Positions 1 through 8,463 of a stretch of DNA of 64,000 nucleotides are shown piece by piece (the first letter of the stretch is position 1; every line of letters starts with the position of its first letter). The notes beneath the pieces were generated by a model. That model had not been told where the DNA came from and searched no databases. It saw only the letters and a list, made by a program, of their open reading frames with translations. The stretch spans positions 16,069-80,068 of the forward strand of contig JAPFCR010000008.1 in the NCBI GenBank assembly GCA_026169375.1, given 5' to 3'. A program made the translations under genes and the position numbers. Source of the DNA: Sporosarcina sp. Lineage in GTDB: Bacteria > Bacillota > Bacilli > Bacillales_A > Planococcaceae.

Positions 1-1554
1 TTCGGAAATCGCTGCAATTTCTTGGACTGCTTTACCCATCCGTTCCGTTTCGCCCGTGATGTCAGCTAAATGGTCGGCCATTACTTGAATGCTGTCCACG
101 ACACCTTCGACTGCTGTTGTAATTTCATTAAATGTTTCGCCCGTTTCCATAATTTGATTCGTCCCTTGTTCGACTTCTTGATACCCAGTTTCTAAAGACG
201 TTGTTACATTGTCTGATTCTAATTGGATGTTATCGACGATATTTGTAATATCTGTCACGGATTCTGAAACACCTTCTGCAAGCTTTCGTACTTCATCCGC
301 CACAACCGCAAATCCTTTTCCATGTTCTCCCGCGCGCGCTGCTTCTATTGCCGCGTTTAGTGCGAGTAAGTTTGTTTGTTCGGAGATTCCTTGAATGACC
401 GCAACTAACTTTGAAATTTCCTGAGATTGGGCATCCAAGTTTCGGACTTTTTCTACCGCATCATGCATAATCTCATGGATAGTGTTCATTTGCTCAGTTG
501 ATTTTGTCATGAGTTGATGACCTTCTGTTGTCATGTTCAACACTTCAGTAGAATTATGTTGAATGCTACGTCCGTTTTCACTCGTTTCATTCGCTTTTGT
601 CGTAAATAACTCCATATTGCTCGCTAAGTCACTTGCATGGCTCGCTTCTGATTCTGCGCCTGCTGCCAATTCTTGCATCGTGGCGGCAATCTGTTCAGAA
701 CCTAGCGTTACTTCGTTTGAAGACTGTGTCAATTCTTCACTTTGACTGCTTACCATTTCAGAGACTCTTCGAATTTGAGCTAATAAACTCAACATATTAT
801 CATTCATATCATTGGTCGCTTCAAATAACTGACCCGTTTCATCTTGTGCACGCGTGACTAATGGCTCTTGTGTTAAGTCACCTCTCGCGATTAAATTCAT
901 TCTTTCCATAACTGTTTTAATAGGCATAGTGATAGATCTTGACGTAAGAAGTGCAGCAACTACGCTCACTAAAATAACTAAAATCGTGACAATGAAACTC
1001 ATCATTAAGGTTGATCTACCGTCTTCTAGCATATGATTTGTCGTATCATCAAAAATTACTTTTCGATTTTCAGATAACTCATCAAAACCATTCATAATCT
1101 CTCTCCCAAAACTCGTCGTTTTATTTAAGTTTCTGAGTGCTAGCTCTTCATTGCCATTGTCATATTCTGCAAAAACTTGAGTTGTGATAAAATCTCTCCA
1201 CTCAAGACTCTTTTCAATTAAATCATTCGTTCCTTCAGAATAATTTTGTTCTAACATTTCTTCTTGAATAAGCGCACTCTCTTCAGTGTACTTGTCAAAT
1301 AAATCTCGGTATTCTTGCTCTCCAAACAACACATAACCTCTCGCCGCCGCCACTCTTTGCGCCATGTTAAAGGCTAATTGATTATCTGCAAGTAGGAGCG
1401 GGACTTGTTCATTGGCTAAGTTCGTTGTATTGCGATTAATTTTGTTAATAGAATAGTAGTTGTACCCTCCTAAAATGAGCAGCAAACCTAATGCAACTGA
1501 AAACCCCAGTAGTATTTTAGCTCTAATCGTTCTAAATTGAAAAATATTCTTCAT
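1..1554 (-). CDS. Methyl-accepting chemotaxis protein, 3' part outside window
   Basis: Chemoreceptor that signals to CheA/CheW from the membrane. The frame stays open from the ATG at 1554 to the window edge (518 codons), so the C-terminus is missing. It begins [18 protein letters not shown] with a first membrane helix, then a roughly 150-residue helical extracellular region (4HB-type by appearance), a second helix ([18 protein letters not shown]), HAMP ([15 protein letters not shown]) and the signalling domain. The hairpin tip [20 protein letters not shown] is present, which identifies the family. The ligand is unknown. A SigA-like -10 (TATAAT on the minus strand near 1655) lies upstream. It is a single gene, not part of the receptor array at 27-34 kb. 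Confidence 0.95.
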   Translation of the reverse strand, partial: MKNIFQFRTIRAKILLGFSVALGLLLILGGYNYYSINKINRNTTNLANEQVPLLLADNQLAFNMAQRVAAARGYVLFGEQEYRDLFDKYTEESALIQEEMLEQNYSEGTNDLIEKSLEWRDFITTQVFAEYDNGNEELALRNLNKTTSFGREIMNGFDELSENRKVIFDDTTNHMLEDGRSTLMMSFIVTILVILVSVVAALLTSRSITMPIKTVMERMNLIARGDLTQEPLVTRAQDETGQLFEATNDMNDNMLSLLAQIRRVSEMVSSQSEELTQSSNEVTLGSEQIAATMQELAAGAESEASHASDLASNMELFTTKANETSENGRSIQHNSTEVLNMTTEGHQLMTKSTEQMNTIHEIMHDAVEKVRNLDAQSQEISKLVAVIQGISEQTNLLALNAAIEAARAGEHGKGFAVVADEVRKLAEGVSESVTDITNIVDNIQLESDNVTTSLETGYQEVEQGTNQIMETGETFNEITTAVEGVVDSIQVMADHLADITGETERMGKAVQEIAAISE

Positions 1555-1599
1555 TGTTTTTCTCCTTTCATATTTACTGAATATGTATAAAACTAAGAT

Positions 1600-2200
1600 G
1601 AAATAAAAAATCGAGTGATATACGAATGGTTAAAACTTTAAACCTGTATTAATTATACAAGTTTAAAAGTGAGAATTAAAATGTTACGATGAGGAAAATA
1701 GGACAAATTCCCCAGTTTAGACACAAAGTTGTTGAAAGTAAGGACGTTAAGACATGTGTTATTCTTTTGAAGTCGCTTCCTCTATATGAACTATACAAGA
1801 GGAGTTCATTTTAGGGTGAACTTGTTAATATAGACAAAATGTCCCGCTCTCAGCATAATAGACTCGTTTCGCGGTGAGCTGTCACCGGGCGTGTTTTTCT
1901 CCTGTTTTTGGGAAGAAATATACAATCAAAGGTCTGGGTAAAATGTGGAAAAGATGTTAGCGATTAGGTTTGTTCAAAATGAAGCTCTCTACCACAGGGT
2001 ATGTATCAACATTGTTTTCTGAATAGAGCCCGAAATATATAGGTAATTGAGATTAATCCTTCCACGCTTGAAGACAACCCATCGAACTTATCGCTGTTTG
2101 ATTGGCTGTGACTGACACCGAGGTTAGGAAAGTATCGGTACTGCTTTCGGCAGATTATTCAAAAACAATGGTAAGGCTTACGTTAGTATAGTAATATGGA
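1600..2200. other. Gene-free spacer
   Basis: About 600 bases without a credible coding region. It contains the promoter region of the chemoreceptor at 1554 and, at 2091-2112, one half-copy of the dispersed GATTGGCTGT repeat that forms hairpins at 2741-2784 and 2958-2995. Nothing else recognised. Confidence 0.6.
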
Positions 2201-2223
2201 CAGACAGAATGGAGGGGAAGAAT

Positions 2224-2568
2224 ATGGGAAATTTACAGTTGAAACAAGAATTAGATGCAAGACAGTTAGCAATCGTTCAAAGTGAGTTTGAAAATCAGAA
2301 AAAATCAATGGTTGTCGCCTACTTATTATGGTTTTTTCTAGGTGGACTCGGTGGACATCGTTTTTATGTCGGTAAACCAGTTTCAGCACTAATGATGACA
2401 GGTTTATGGGTACTTGGTTTTATAACAGTTTGGATTTTTATAGGTTATTTCTTTTTCTTTATCGTTTACGTATGGGTATTCATTGATGCATTTTTATTAC
2501 ATGGTATTATCAATAAAATAAATCAGAAAACTGAAAGAAAGATTTTAGAAAGAGTTTCGAGTACATAA
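2224..2568 (+). CDS. TM2 domain membrane protein
   Basis: Small membrane protein of the TM2 family (114 residues); no molecular role is established. The N-terminal 30 residues are polar. A TM2 domain follows: first helix with the conserved glycine-rich turn (WFFLGGLGGHRFYVGK), a second helix, and FIDAFLLHGII, matching the family D-x-F motif. The ATG at 2224 is chosen because GGAGGGG lies at 2210-2216, overlapping the earlier in-frame ATG at 2209. Single gene, followed by a terminator. Confidence 0.85.
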   Translation: MGNLQLKQELDARQLAIVQSEFENQKKSMVVAYLLWFFLGGLGGHRFYVGKPVSALMMTGLWVLGFITVWIFIGYFFFFIVYVWVFIDAFLLHGIINKINQKTERKILERVSST

Positions 2569-2597
2569 ATTAACATAAACGCTGATTCTTTTAACTC

Positions 2598-2640
2598 CAA
2601 CACATCCAGTTGAAACTTTAAGATGGATGTGTTCTTTTAT
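2598..2640 (+). terminator. Rho-independent terminator after TM2 gene
   Basis: AACACATCCA pairs with TGGATGTGTT around a loop of about 15 nt and is followed by a T-rich run. Confidence 0.8.
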
Positions 2641-2740
2641 TCATATATACCTCTGAATACATCCCACACAGTGACAGTTCCAAACACCATTCTCGTGTTT
2701 GCTTGAAAAGATCGTGTCTTAATTTCTACAAAGTCCATAT

Positions 2741-2784
2741 AACTACAGCCAATCAAACCTTTCGTTGTTCGATTGGCTGTAGTT
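2741..2784. repeat. Dispersed GATTGGCTGT palindrome, copy 1
   Basis: Perfect 14-bp inverted repeat: AACTACAGCCAATC (2741-2754) with GATTGGCTGTAGTT (2771-2784). The same core recurs at 2091-2112, 2958-2995 and, degenerate, at 6061-6082. It has no T-run on the plus strand, so it looks like a repeat family rather than a dedicated terminator. Confidence 0.75.
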
Positions 2785-2957
2785 GCCCTTTGAGTTAATG
2801 CTTATCAACTAGGCATTCCGACCCTCCTAATGTGTTATATAACTATCTAACAAATCGTATGAGGTGAGGCTGTGAGGATTCAGCGCAATAGGGGGGGCAT
2901 TAAATAACAATCGCCAGCAAGGGATACAGGGGAATTTTATGGTCGTTGGGATAAAAG

Positions 2958-2995
2958 AACAGCCAATCGAATTCGACATCGTTCGATTGGCTGTT
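2958..2995 (-). terminator. GATTGGCTGT palindrome, possible terminator of the Rpn gene
   Basis: 13-bp inverted repeat (AACAGCCAATCGA with TCGATTGGCTGTT) just downstream of the minus-strand Rpn gene. On the minus strand it is followed by CTTTTAT, so it could act as its terminator. The core is the same as at 2741-2784. Confidence 0.55.
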
Positions 2996-3013
2996 GCTCA
3001 TGTAAAATACCTT

Positions 3014-4021
3014 TTAAAAATAAGTACGCACTTCATCAAGATTTTTTATTCCGTCTTTGCTCATCAATTTTAAAATAATCGATTGTAACGCGATTGCATC
3101 TAATGTTTGAATGCCCTCGCGAATATCATCTGGTATTTTTTTGAATCGTTCAATGAGACCTTGTTCTACAATTTCAACTTGTACCGTTTTTCTTTCTTCT
3201 TCTCTGCCTTCTTTTCTGCCTTCTTCTCTACCTTCTTCTCTCCACATATCCGCTAAAGTCATTGCGATCTCACTCCCTTCTTGATAATTCCTTTCCACGT
3301 CTTGTAAAATTTTCTGAACGTCTTTTTTCGTAAGATTTCGTGCGGCACTTGCAATATAACGAATCATCGTTTCAAAATATTCTATCCCAGTTTGGCGGTC
3401 TTCAAGCTCATTCAAATAGCTTACTGAACGATGAAATGATTGTAAAAACTTCTCATTATCGGATGTAAATATATCGCGTAAAAGTGTTAAACCGATTCGC
3501 GTTTGTGCAACGCCTTTTATTTCTTCGTCTGAGTAGTCCGTAATGTCATATAATAAATATTCAAAGTTTGGTACATAAATTTTTAAGTCTTCTGGCAGTT
3601 CATTGTATCCGTTTAGTATATCGCCTAAACTTGAAGATATGCGCCAAGATGAATTTCCATGGAAAACGACAAGTGGTAGCACAACTGGTAAGCCTCCCAT
3701 TTCTTTATCCATCTTTGCTTCCCAAATTTCAATCATGTATCGCAAAACTTGAAAGGCAACTCCTTTATCGGGATAGCTTTTATGTTCGAATAAAAAATAT
3801 ACGTAGCCCTCTTCGTTTGCGATATTTGCTTTAAATAATAAATCAGAAAAGTTTTCGTCTAAATTGTTATCAATGAAACTATCCTTTTGTGGATCGAGTG
3901 TGTCAATGTCGATATATTTAACGATTGAAGCAGGTAAATAATTCGTAAGAAAATCTCCAGCTACTGTTACATTTCCAAAAGTTTCCTTGAAAAACTTATC
4001 GTGTGGATTATTTATATTCAT
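3014..4021 (-). CDS. Rpn family recombination-promoting nuclease/putative transposase
   Basis: PD-(D/E)XK nuclease of the Rpn group (335 residues). Characterised members cut DNA and promote RecA-independent recombination; several are phage-defence proteins with internal short forms. The N-terminus NPHDKFFKETFG is typical. The nuclease core contains FSDLLFKA (catalytic D) and VYFLFEHKSYPDK (E-x-K). The C-terminus has the EGREEGRKEGREE low-complexity repeat common in this family. The ATG at 4021 is chosen because AAAGGA lies 9 nt upstream; the in-frame ATG at 4069 lacks a site. Single gene among repeats and prophage debris, consistent with accessory DNA. Confidence 0.88.
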   Translation of the reverse strand: MNINNPHDKFFKETFGNVTVAGDFLTNYLPASIVKYIDIDTLDPQKDSFIDNNLDENFSDLLFKANIANEEGYVYFLFEHKSYPDKGVAFQVLRYMIEIWEAKMDKEMGGLPVVLPLVVFHGNSSWRISSSLGDILNGYNELPEDLKIYVPNFEYLLYDITDYSDEEIKGVAQTRIGLTLLRDIFTSDNEKFLQSFHRSVSYLNELEDRQTGIEYFETMIRYIASAARNLTKKDVQKILQDVERNYQEGSEIAMTLADMWREEGREEGRKEGREEERKTVQVEIVEQGLIERFKKIPDDIREGIQTLDAIALQSIILKLMSKDGIKNLDEVRTYF

Positions 4022-4238
4022 AGACGGACATTCCTTTCCAACGAACGAGTTGTTAGTTCTATTATACAATTTTTAAACAATTGAATCCAATCGTAGCGAC
4101 GTTCAAATAAAAATCCATTCGTTCAAACAAGAGCGAGTGGATTTTTTGTTTTTTAAAAATGTATCCTTTTTTATTTAACGGACTATATAGCTGATGAACA
4201 GGTTATACGCTTGGTTAAAAATAAAGGGGGAAAATAAA

Positions 4239-5030
4239 ATGAATGTATTAATGTCAGCACCAACGATTCAGTTAATTCCATCGCTTGCGAAAAAGATAGG
4301 GTTAAATGAAGCAATTGTTTTACAGCAACTCCACTTTAGACTATGTATTTCGGAAAATTGGCGAGACGGGCATAAGTGGGTGTATAAAACGTATGAGGAT
4401 TGGCAAAAGAACGAGTTTCCTTTTTGGTCTGTTGATACAGTGTATCGCACGATTCGTAAGCTAGAAGCACAAGGTTATTTAGTGTCGACGAATATTTATA
4501 ACAAAATGCATGTGGACAAGACAAAGTGGTATCGAATTGACTATCCGTTTTTGCATGAGCTTACTTCGCAAATTGCCCACAGCAAGTTAGGAAAAGTAGA
4601 ACTTGTGGATGCGCATCATCCAGAGACGGTTCTTGGCAATTTGCCGACACCAATAACCAAAGAAGTCCCAAATAATACAACAAATAATACTCCTAAAGAG
4701 ATTGTCGAGGAGAACCTCGACGTTGTGTCGGTGATTGACTATTTGAATACGAAAGCTCATAAGCAATTTACAGCCTCTTCAAAAGCAACGATCCGATTAG
4801 TCCGTGCACGTTTTCGAGAAGGGTACCAGCTCAATGATTTTAAAAAAGTGATCGATACAAAGGTGAAAGAGTGGCTAGGTAACCCACGTTGGGAGAAATA
4901 TTTACGACCGTCCACGTTGTTTAACGCAACAAGTTTTGAAAATTACTTGGAAGAATCGAAAGGGAACCAGGTGCTAAAAGAAAACATGAATGCTTCGTTT
5001 GAACTCGATTTTAGTAAGGGAGAGTTTTGA
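4239..5030 (+). CDS. Prophage replication initiation protein (conserved phage C-terminal domain)
   Basis: 263-residue replication protein of the kind found in phages and integrative elements of Firmicutes. Residues about 10-110 form a winged-helix region (PSLAKKIGLNEAIVLQQLHF, WSVDTVYRTIRKLEAQGYL), a linker follows, and the last 85 residues (VIDYLNTKAHKQF to RPSTLF) match the Phg_2220_C-type domain that accompanies DnaD-like proteins. The start at 4239 follows AAAGGGGGA with 8 nt spacing; 4194 lacks a site. The next gene begins 2 nt after the stop and is a DnaB-like helicase stub, so this is the left half of a phage replication module. No integrase or structural genes are present, so it is a remnant. 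Confidence 0.8.
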   Translation: MNVLMSAPTIQLIPSLAKKIGLNEAIVLQQLHFRLCISENWRDGHKWVYKTYEDWQKNEFPFWSVDTVYRTIRKLEAQGYLVSTNIYNKMHVDKTKWYRIDYPFLHELTSQIAHSKLGKVELVDAHHPETVLGNLPTPITKEVPNNTTNNTPKEIVEENLDVVSVIDYLNTKAHKQFTASSKATIRLVRARFREGYQLNDFKKVIDTKVKEWLGNPRWEKYLRPSTLFNATSFENYLEESKGNQVLKENMNASFELDFSKGEF

Positions 5031-5031
5031 G

Positions 5032-5235
5032 ATGGAGAAGCATTTACAAATTGAAAAAACGGTGCTCGGAACGATGTTATTTAATCGTGGACGGCGGAGT
5101 AAGAAAAGTGTATTTCGAACAACTGTGACAGGTATGAAATGCAGTCGTTTCACTTGGTGCCAGTTACAGACATCCATTCGCGAAAGGAAGGTATCCTACG
5201 TTCGCCGCGTCCTGCGGCAACGGATGCATGACTAA
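5032..5235 (+). pseudogene. Truncated DnaB-like phage helicase (N-terminal stub)
   Basis: The first 19 codons (MEKHLQIEKTVLGTMLFNR) resemble the start of replicative DnaB helicases, where the loader-helicase pair normally follows the replication protein. After about 5088 the frame continues into unrelated, repeat-containing DNA (basic residues, no helicase motifs), so the rest of the gene is lost. The site AAGGGAGAG and the 2-nt gap from the upstream gene show it was once cotranscribed. Confidence 0.65.
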
Positions 5236-5278
5236 CATCCTGTTAACCCAATTGTGGCAGCAGCTGGCATCGGATTAA
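5153..5278 (+). repeat. REP/MITE-like element, copy A (with insertion)
   Basis: Ends resemble the elements at 6104-6173 and 8295-8366. GTGCCAGTTACAGACATCCA starts it and a GTGGCAGCAGCTGGCAtcGG stretch near 5256-5275 ends it. Between them lies about 65 bp absent from the other two copies. Each copy has imperfect inverted ends. Confidence 0.6.
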
Positions 5279-5634
5279 TAGGGCATGCGAATGCGGGGAG
5301 CGGGGGGCTAGATGGGGGGACAGTGATTCACAAGTCTCAATGAATTCATTCATTCCCAAAGTGTGATTAGCTATAAATATTGCTAAAATTTAATGTGATA
5401 AACATCAATGTTCTTTGAATAAATTAAGAAGCTTGACGTTTTTATTTTGAAGGTTTGTATGTAATCTATCGTAAACCTACGAAAAGAGTAGTAATTAAAC
5501 GAGGGGGAGAGCTTTCATAGAGATATAAAGAAATACAGTGGTTTATCTAAGGTTTTTCAAGGCTGAGCGAGTTAGCGTTATTGAAACTGTTAATTATATA
5601 ATTATTTATAAGAATTATAGAGGGAGGGATGAAA
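5279..5634. other. Gene-free spacer
   Basis: About 350 bases with no credible gene: a G-rich stretch at 5280-5325, then AT-rich DNA leading to the ribosome binding site of the small gene at 5635. No further structure recognised. Confidence 0.5.
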
Positions 5635-5940
5635 ATGAAGGAATTTAAAATTGATGCACATAATTTAAGTGCATCAAGAAAATATCTGAAAGATATTGAA
5701 ACCATAATTTTAGATAAAAGTAATAATTATGGTTTAATGAGTAAATTTACAACTGGCTTTGGCTGGTATGGAAATTTACTTAGTCTAGATGCAAATGGAA
5801 TTTTGCGCAATGATATTTTCCAACTTATCATTGAAACTCATAAATTCTTTTCAAATCTTTACCAAGGAAAATACGTATTTGTTAAGACATGGAATCATTA
5901 CGTGATGAAGCAAAGGGAAGTAATTAGTTATCTAAAGTAA
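5635..5940 (+). CDS. Hypothetical protein, 101 residues
   Basis: Not recognised. MKEFKIDAHNLSASRKYLKD begins a soluble, mixed-charge protein with no signal peptide or membrane segment; it contains several aromatics (FGWYGNLLSLD, VKTWNHYV). The start at 5635 is preferred over the in-frame ATG at 5629 because GGAGGG ends at 5628. Base composition is AT-rich like the flanking accessory DNA. It could be an intact orphan or a phage-derived gene. Confidence 0.55.
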   Translation: MKEFKIDAHNLSASRKYLKDIETIILDKSNNYGLMSKFTTGFGWYGNLLSLDANGILRNDIFQLIIETHKFFSNLYQGKYVFVKTWNHYVMKQREVISYLK

Positions 5941-6103
5941 TAGTAGTCAGTTTGTTATAAGCGATACTAACTTCTCACAGTGCAAGTCATATTCATAGGC
6001 CGTATCTTTCCGCGCAAAACTGATACCTTAATAGCGTATAAATAAGACCAGTAGAACGCTTTGTTGTTTGTTTGGCTGTGACTAGCATCTAATTAAATTG
6101 TAT

Positions 6104-6173
6104 ACCCTGTGCCAGCTGCAGCCATAATTCGCAAAGGACGCAAATGGATGTCTGTACCTAGCACAGGATTAAG
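6104..6173 (-). repeat. REP/MITE-like element, copy B
   Basis: About 70 bp whose reverse complement aligns along its length with 8295-8366 (shared CAGACATCCATTTG core, GTAC flanks, TTAATCC end). Copies B and C are therefore inverted relative to each other and bracket the flagellin gene. Confidence 0.7.
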
Positions 6174-6239
6174 AAGCCTCTTTCAGTTCACAGTTCCTTC
6201 ACAAAATAAAAAGAAAAACCAAAAAACTTTCTAAAACCC

Positions 6240-6266
6240 TAAACATCTATCGACCACCCCCGATAT
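6240..6266 (+). promoter_or_regulatory. SigD flagellar promoter of flagellin gene
   Basis: TAAA at 6240-6243, a spacer of exactly 15 nt, then CCCGATAT at 6259-6266. This matches the Bacillus SigD pattern TAAA-N15-GCCGATAT. It lies 108 nt upstream of the flagellin ATG. Confidence 0.85.
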
Positions 6267-6374
6267 AAGAAATAGTAAGCGGCAGAGCGTTCGGCCGGCG
6301 CTTCTTCCGATTACGAAAAACAAACAACGGATCACAAGGACGTGACCCGGCAAAACTCAAGGAGGAAATTACAC

Positions 6375-7355
6375 ATGATTATTAACAACAACATTGCGGC
6401 GTTAAACACACACCGCCAACTATCATTCAACAACACGAACGTAGGTAAAAACATCGAGAAACTTTCTTCAGGTTTCCAAATTAACCGTGCAGGAGACGAC
6501 GCAGCAGGTCTAGCGATTTCTGAGAAAATGCGTGCACAAATCAAAGGCCTAGACATGGCTCAGAAAAACGCACAAGACGGAATTTCTTTAATTCAAACTG
6601 CAGAAGGTGCACTAGCAGAAACACACTCGATTTTACAACGTATGCGTGAGTTAGCAGTACAATCTGCGAACGATACGAATATGGATGATGTTGACCGTGA
6701 TGCAATGCAAGCTGAATTACAAGCATTAACGGATGAAATTAATGATATTGCGGGAAGAACAGAATTTAACACGCAAAAATTAATTGACGGGAAATTCGAT
6801 GGAGTATTCCACATCGGTGCAAACGAAGGGCAAAACTTAGCAGTATCTATTAATGCAATGGATGCAAGTGGTATTGGTTTAAATGATGAATTAACAATTA
6901 CAACAGAAGTTGCTGATTATACTACAGCAAAAGCAACAGTAACTGGTTTAACAGGTTTAGGAGAAGTTAATGTTCTTAGAGATAATAACACTGCTGGTGC
7001 TGTTGTAGGTGTTGAAGTGGATGGTAAGTATTACTCTACTAACGATGTTTCTATCGCGACAGCTGGAGATGTTACTGACGGTGTGGTAGTAGGTGATGCA
7101 TTAATTACTGCAGGTGCTTCAGAACTTGATGCAAAAGCAACTACTGAAGAAACAGCTACTTTTAACGGTGTAGATATTAATAGCCGTGATGCAGCGAACG
7201 CATCGATTGAAATTATTAACAATGCTATCAATACAGTATCTACACAACGTGCAGACCTCGGAGCAATCCAAAACCGCCTAGAGCACACAATTAACAACCT
7301 TGGTGCATCTTCAGAAAACTTAACGGCTGCGGAATCACGTATCCGTGATACTGAT
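6375..7355 (+). CDS. hag: Flagellin, exon 1 of an intron-split gene
   Basis: Major filament subunit, exported by the flagellar type III system. Exon 1 encodes 327 residues: the conserved N-terminal D0/D1 region (MIINNNIAALNTHRQL, LSSGFQINRAGDDAAGLAIS), a variable middle (about residues 170-275) and the start of the C-terminal D1 helix ending AESRIRDTD. The ATG at 6375 follows AAGGAGG; the in-frame ATG at 6342 is upstream of that site and wrong. Unspliced, the frame adds HMQVAA and stops at 7376, losing the C-terminal D0 helix. Removal of 7356-7737 joins RDTD to MAKEMMEFTK, the canonical flagellin sequence, giving 364 residues. Transcribed from the SigD promoter at 6240. Confidence 0.93.
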
Positions 7356-7737
7356 CACATGCAAGTAGCAGCATAAAAACTGTGAAAGAAGCATGTAGTC
7401 GTCCAGACTGGTAACGGTCTGTGAGTATTATTGGGTGAATTGCTGGAACACCTTGCGAGAGCTTTTCTAACCACAGCGTAGTTGGAAACGACAAGCGCGA
7501 TGGTTTAAAAAGAGAAAAGAGGAGGCAATCAGCAGCGAAGCCCCTGTCGGGAAACCGTGGGGAACGTTCAACGACTAGGATAGACCATCTAAAGCAGAAG
7601 CCATGATGATGAAATCCGTAGGGAAGTTAGTCTTGAGTAAACTAACGACTCGAAGCGCCCAACCCCTAATCAATAGCCACAAGTCATTGAAAGGGTGAAG
7701 AGATAGTCTAGTCATGTATGAGAGTACATGTCGCACG
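7356..7737 (+). ncRNA. Group I intron 1 in flagellin gene
   Basis: 382-nt self-splicing intron without a homing endonuclease gene. The exon ends in T (7355) and the intron in G (7737), as group I chemistry requires. P1 can form between exon GATACTGAT and intron GTGAGTATT (one internal mismatch, U-G pair at the splice site). Conserved core elements are visible: GAATTGCTGGAA (near 7438), AATCAGCAGCGAAGC (near 7528), the P7 strands GTTCAACGACTAGGA (7567-7581) and AGATAGTCT (7701-7709), and a P9 hairpin CATGTA/TACATG before the 3' end. Excision restores the flagellin frame in phase 0. Boundaries are inferred from protein continuity plus P1. Confidence 0.92.
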
Positions 7738-7851
7738 ATGGCGAAAGAAATGATGGAGTTTACAAAGAACAACATCTTAACTCAAGCATCACAAGCAATG
7801 TTAGCTCAATCAAATCAGTTACCAAATGGAGTTCTTCAACTCTTACAGTAA
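7738..7851 (+). CDS. hag: Flagellin, exon 2 (C-terminal D0 helix and stop)
   Basis: 37 codons plus TAA (7849-7851): MAKEMMEFTKNN, ILTQASQAMLAQ, SNQLPNGVLQLLQ. This is a complete flagellin C-terminus, which in the filament packs against the N-terminal D0 helix and carries the FliS-binding segment. It has no ribosome binding site of its own and is made only by splicing to exon 1. Residues after MLA are repeated in variant form downstream of the second intron (8180-8224). Confidence 0.9.
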   Translation: MAKEMMEFTKNNILTQASQAMLAQSNQLPNGVLQLLQ

Positions 7852-7853
7852 TT

Positions 7854-8179
7854 AGATTGTACGGGCGTCTATGTTAGTAATAATGTAGATGATCACTGGG
7901 TGAATTGCTGGAATATCCTGAGAGCTCTTCTACCACAGCGGAACTGGAAACGGTAAACGCAATGGTTTGAAAAACGAAGAGATTGGACAATCAGCAGCGA
8001 AGCTCCTGTCGGGAAACCGTGGAGAACGTTCAACGACTAGGATACACCGTCTAAGGCAAAAAGCTACGGCGATGAAATCCGTAGGGTGTTACATTGATAA
8101 CATTCGAAGTGCCCAGCATCCTAACTTCTTTAGGATGAAGATATAGTCTGTACTATATTCGAAAGGTATAGTGGTATAG
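7854..8179 (+). ncRNA. Group I intron 2, starting just after the flagellin stop codon
   Basis: 326-nt ORF-less intron closely related to intron 1: GAATTGCTGGAA (near 7910), TCAGCAGCGAAGC (near 7991), P7 strands GTTCAACGACTAGGA (8028-8042) and AGATATAGTCT (8139-8149), P9 hairpin ACTATA/TATAGT, then a 7-nt tail ending in G at 8179, exactly as in intron 1. The 5' site is placed after TAATT (7853) because AGTAATT pairs with GATCACT with one mismatch, in the same position after a hairpin as P1 of intron 1. An alternative 5' site at 7806 (after ATGTTAGCT) would join MLA to QANQQPQG but has no convincing P1. Confidence 0.85.
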
Positions 8180-8224
8180 CAAGCTAACCAACAACCTCAG
8201 GGAGTATTACAATTACTCAACTAA
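8180..8224 (+). pseudogene. Relict second flagellin C-terminal tail after intron 2
   Basis: Encodes QANQQPQGVLQLLN and a stop, a canonical flagellin ending. It is in frame with ATG TTA GCT of exon 2 (7798-7806): joining 7806 to 8180 gives MLAQANQQPQGVLQLLN. With the favoured splice site it is 3'-untranslated RNA. It looks like the original gene end, displaced when intron 2 arrived together with a variant 3' exon. Confidence 0.75.
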
Positions 8225-8233
8225 TCGAGGGGA

Positions 8234-8272
8234 TAAAAACACGGTCCGCGCAAGCGACCGTGTTTTTGTTTT
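8234..8272 (+). terminator. Terminator of flagellin transcript
   Basis: AAAACACGGTC pairs with GACCGTGTTTT around CGCGCAAGC, followed by T-rich sequence. Confidence 0.9.
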
Positions 8273-8294
8273 GAGAAAAGAAAAAATATCGTCA

Positions 8295-8366
8295 CACAGT
8301 GACAAGTACAGACATCCATTTGTGCCCTTCCGCGAACTGTGGCTGTACCTGTTCCACTGGATTAAG
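8295..8366 (+). repeat. REP/MITE-like element, copy C
   Basis: GACAAGTACAGACATCCATT to CACTGGATTAAG; an inverted homologue of 6104-6173. See that entry. Confidence 0.7.
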
Positions 8367-8463
8367 TCTTATTCCTCAAATCTCTTTAATTTCTTATGAA
8401 ATAACCGATAATACAGTTATGAATCTTTGTTGTGTGATTTATTAATGAATAGGAAGTGAAAAA

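Noticed and set aside
2183..2389. 68-codon minus-strand ORF opposite the TM2 gene
   Set aside because: Antisense to a clear TM2 domain; no ribosome binding site.
6342..6374. Upstream ATG extending flagellin by 11 residues
   Set aside because: It lies before the AAGGAGG site; the canonical flagellin start MIINNN is at 6375.
7291..7775. Small minus-strand ORFs inside and around intron 1
   Set aside because: They overlap conserved intron core sequence, lack ribosome binding sites and encode no LAGLIDADG, GIY-YIG or HNH motif, so neither is a homing endonuclease.
7807..8179. Alternative intron 2 with 5' splice site after ATGTTAGCT as the main model
   Set aside because: It would restore a canonical MLAQANQQPQG ending, but no internal guide sequence pairs with that exon end, whereas AGTAATT at 7847-7853 pairs well in the position homologous to intron 1. 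Kept as an alternative.
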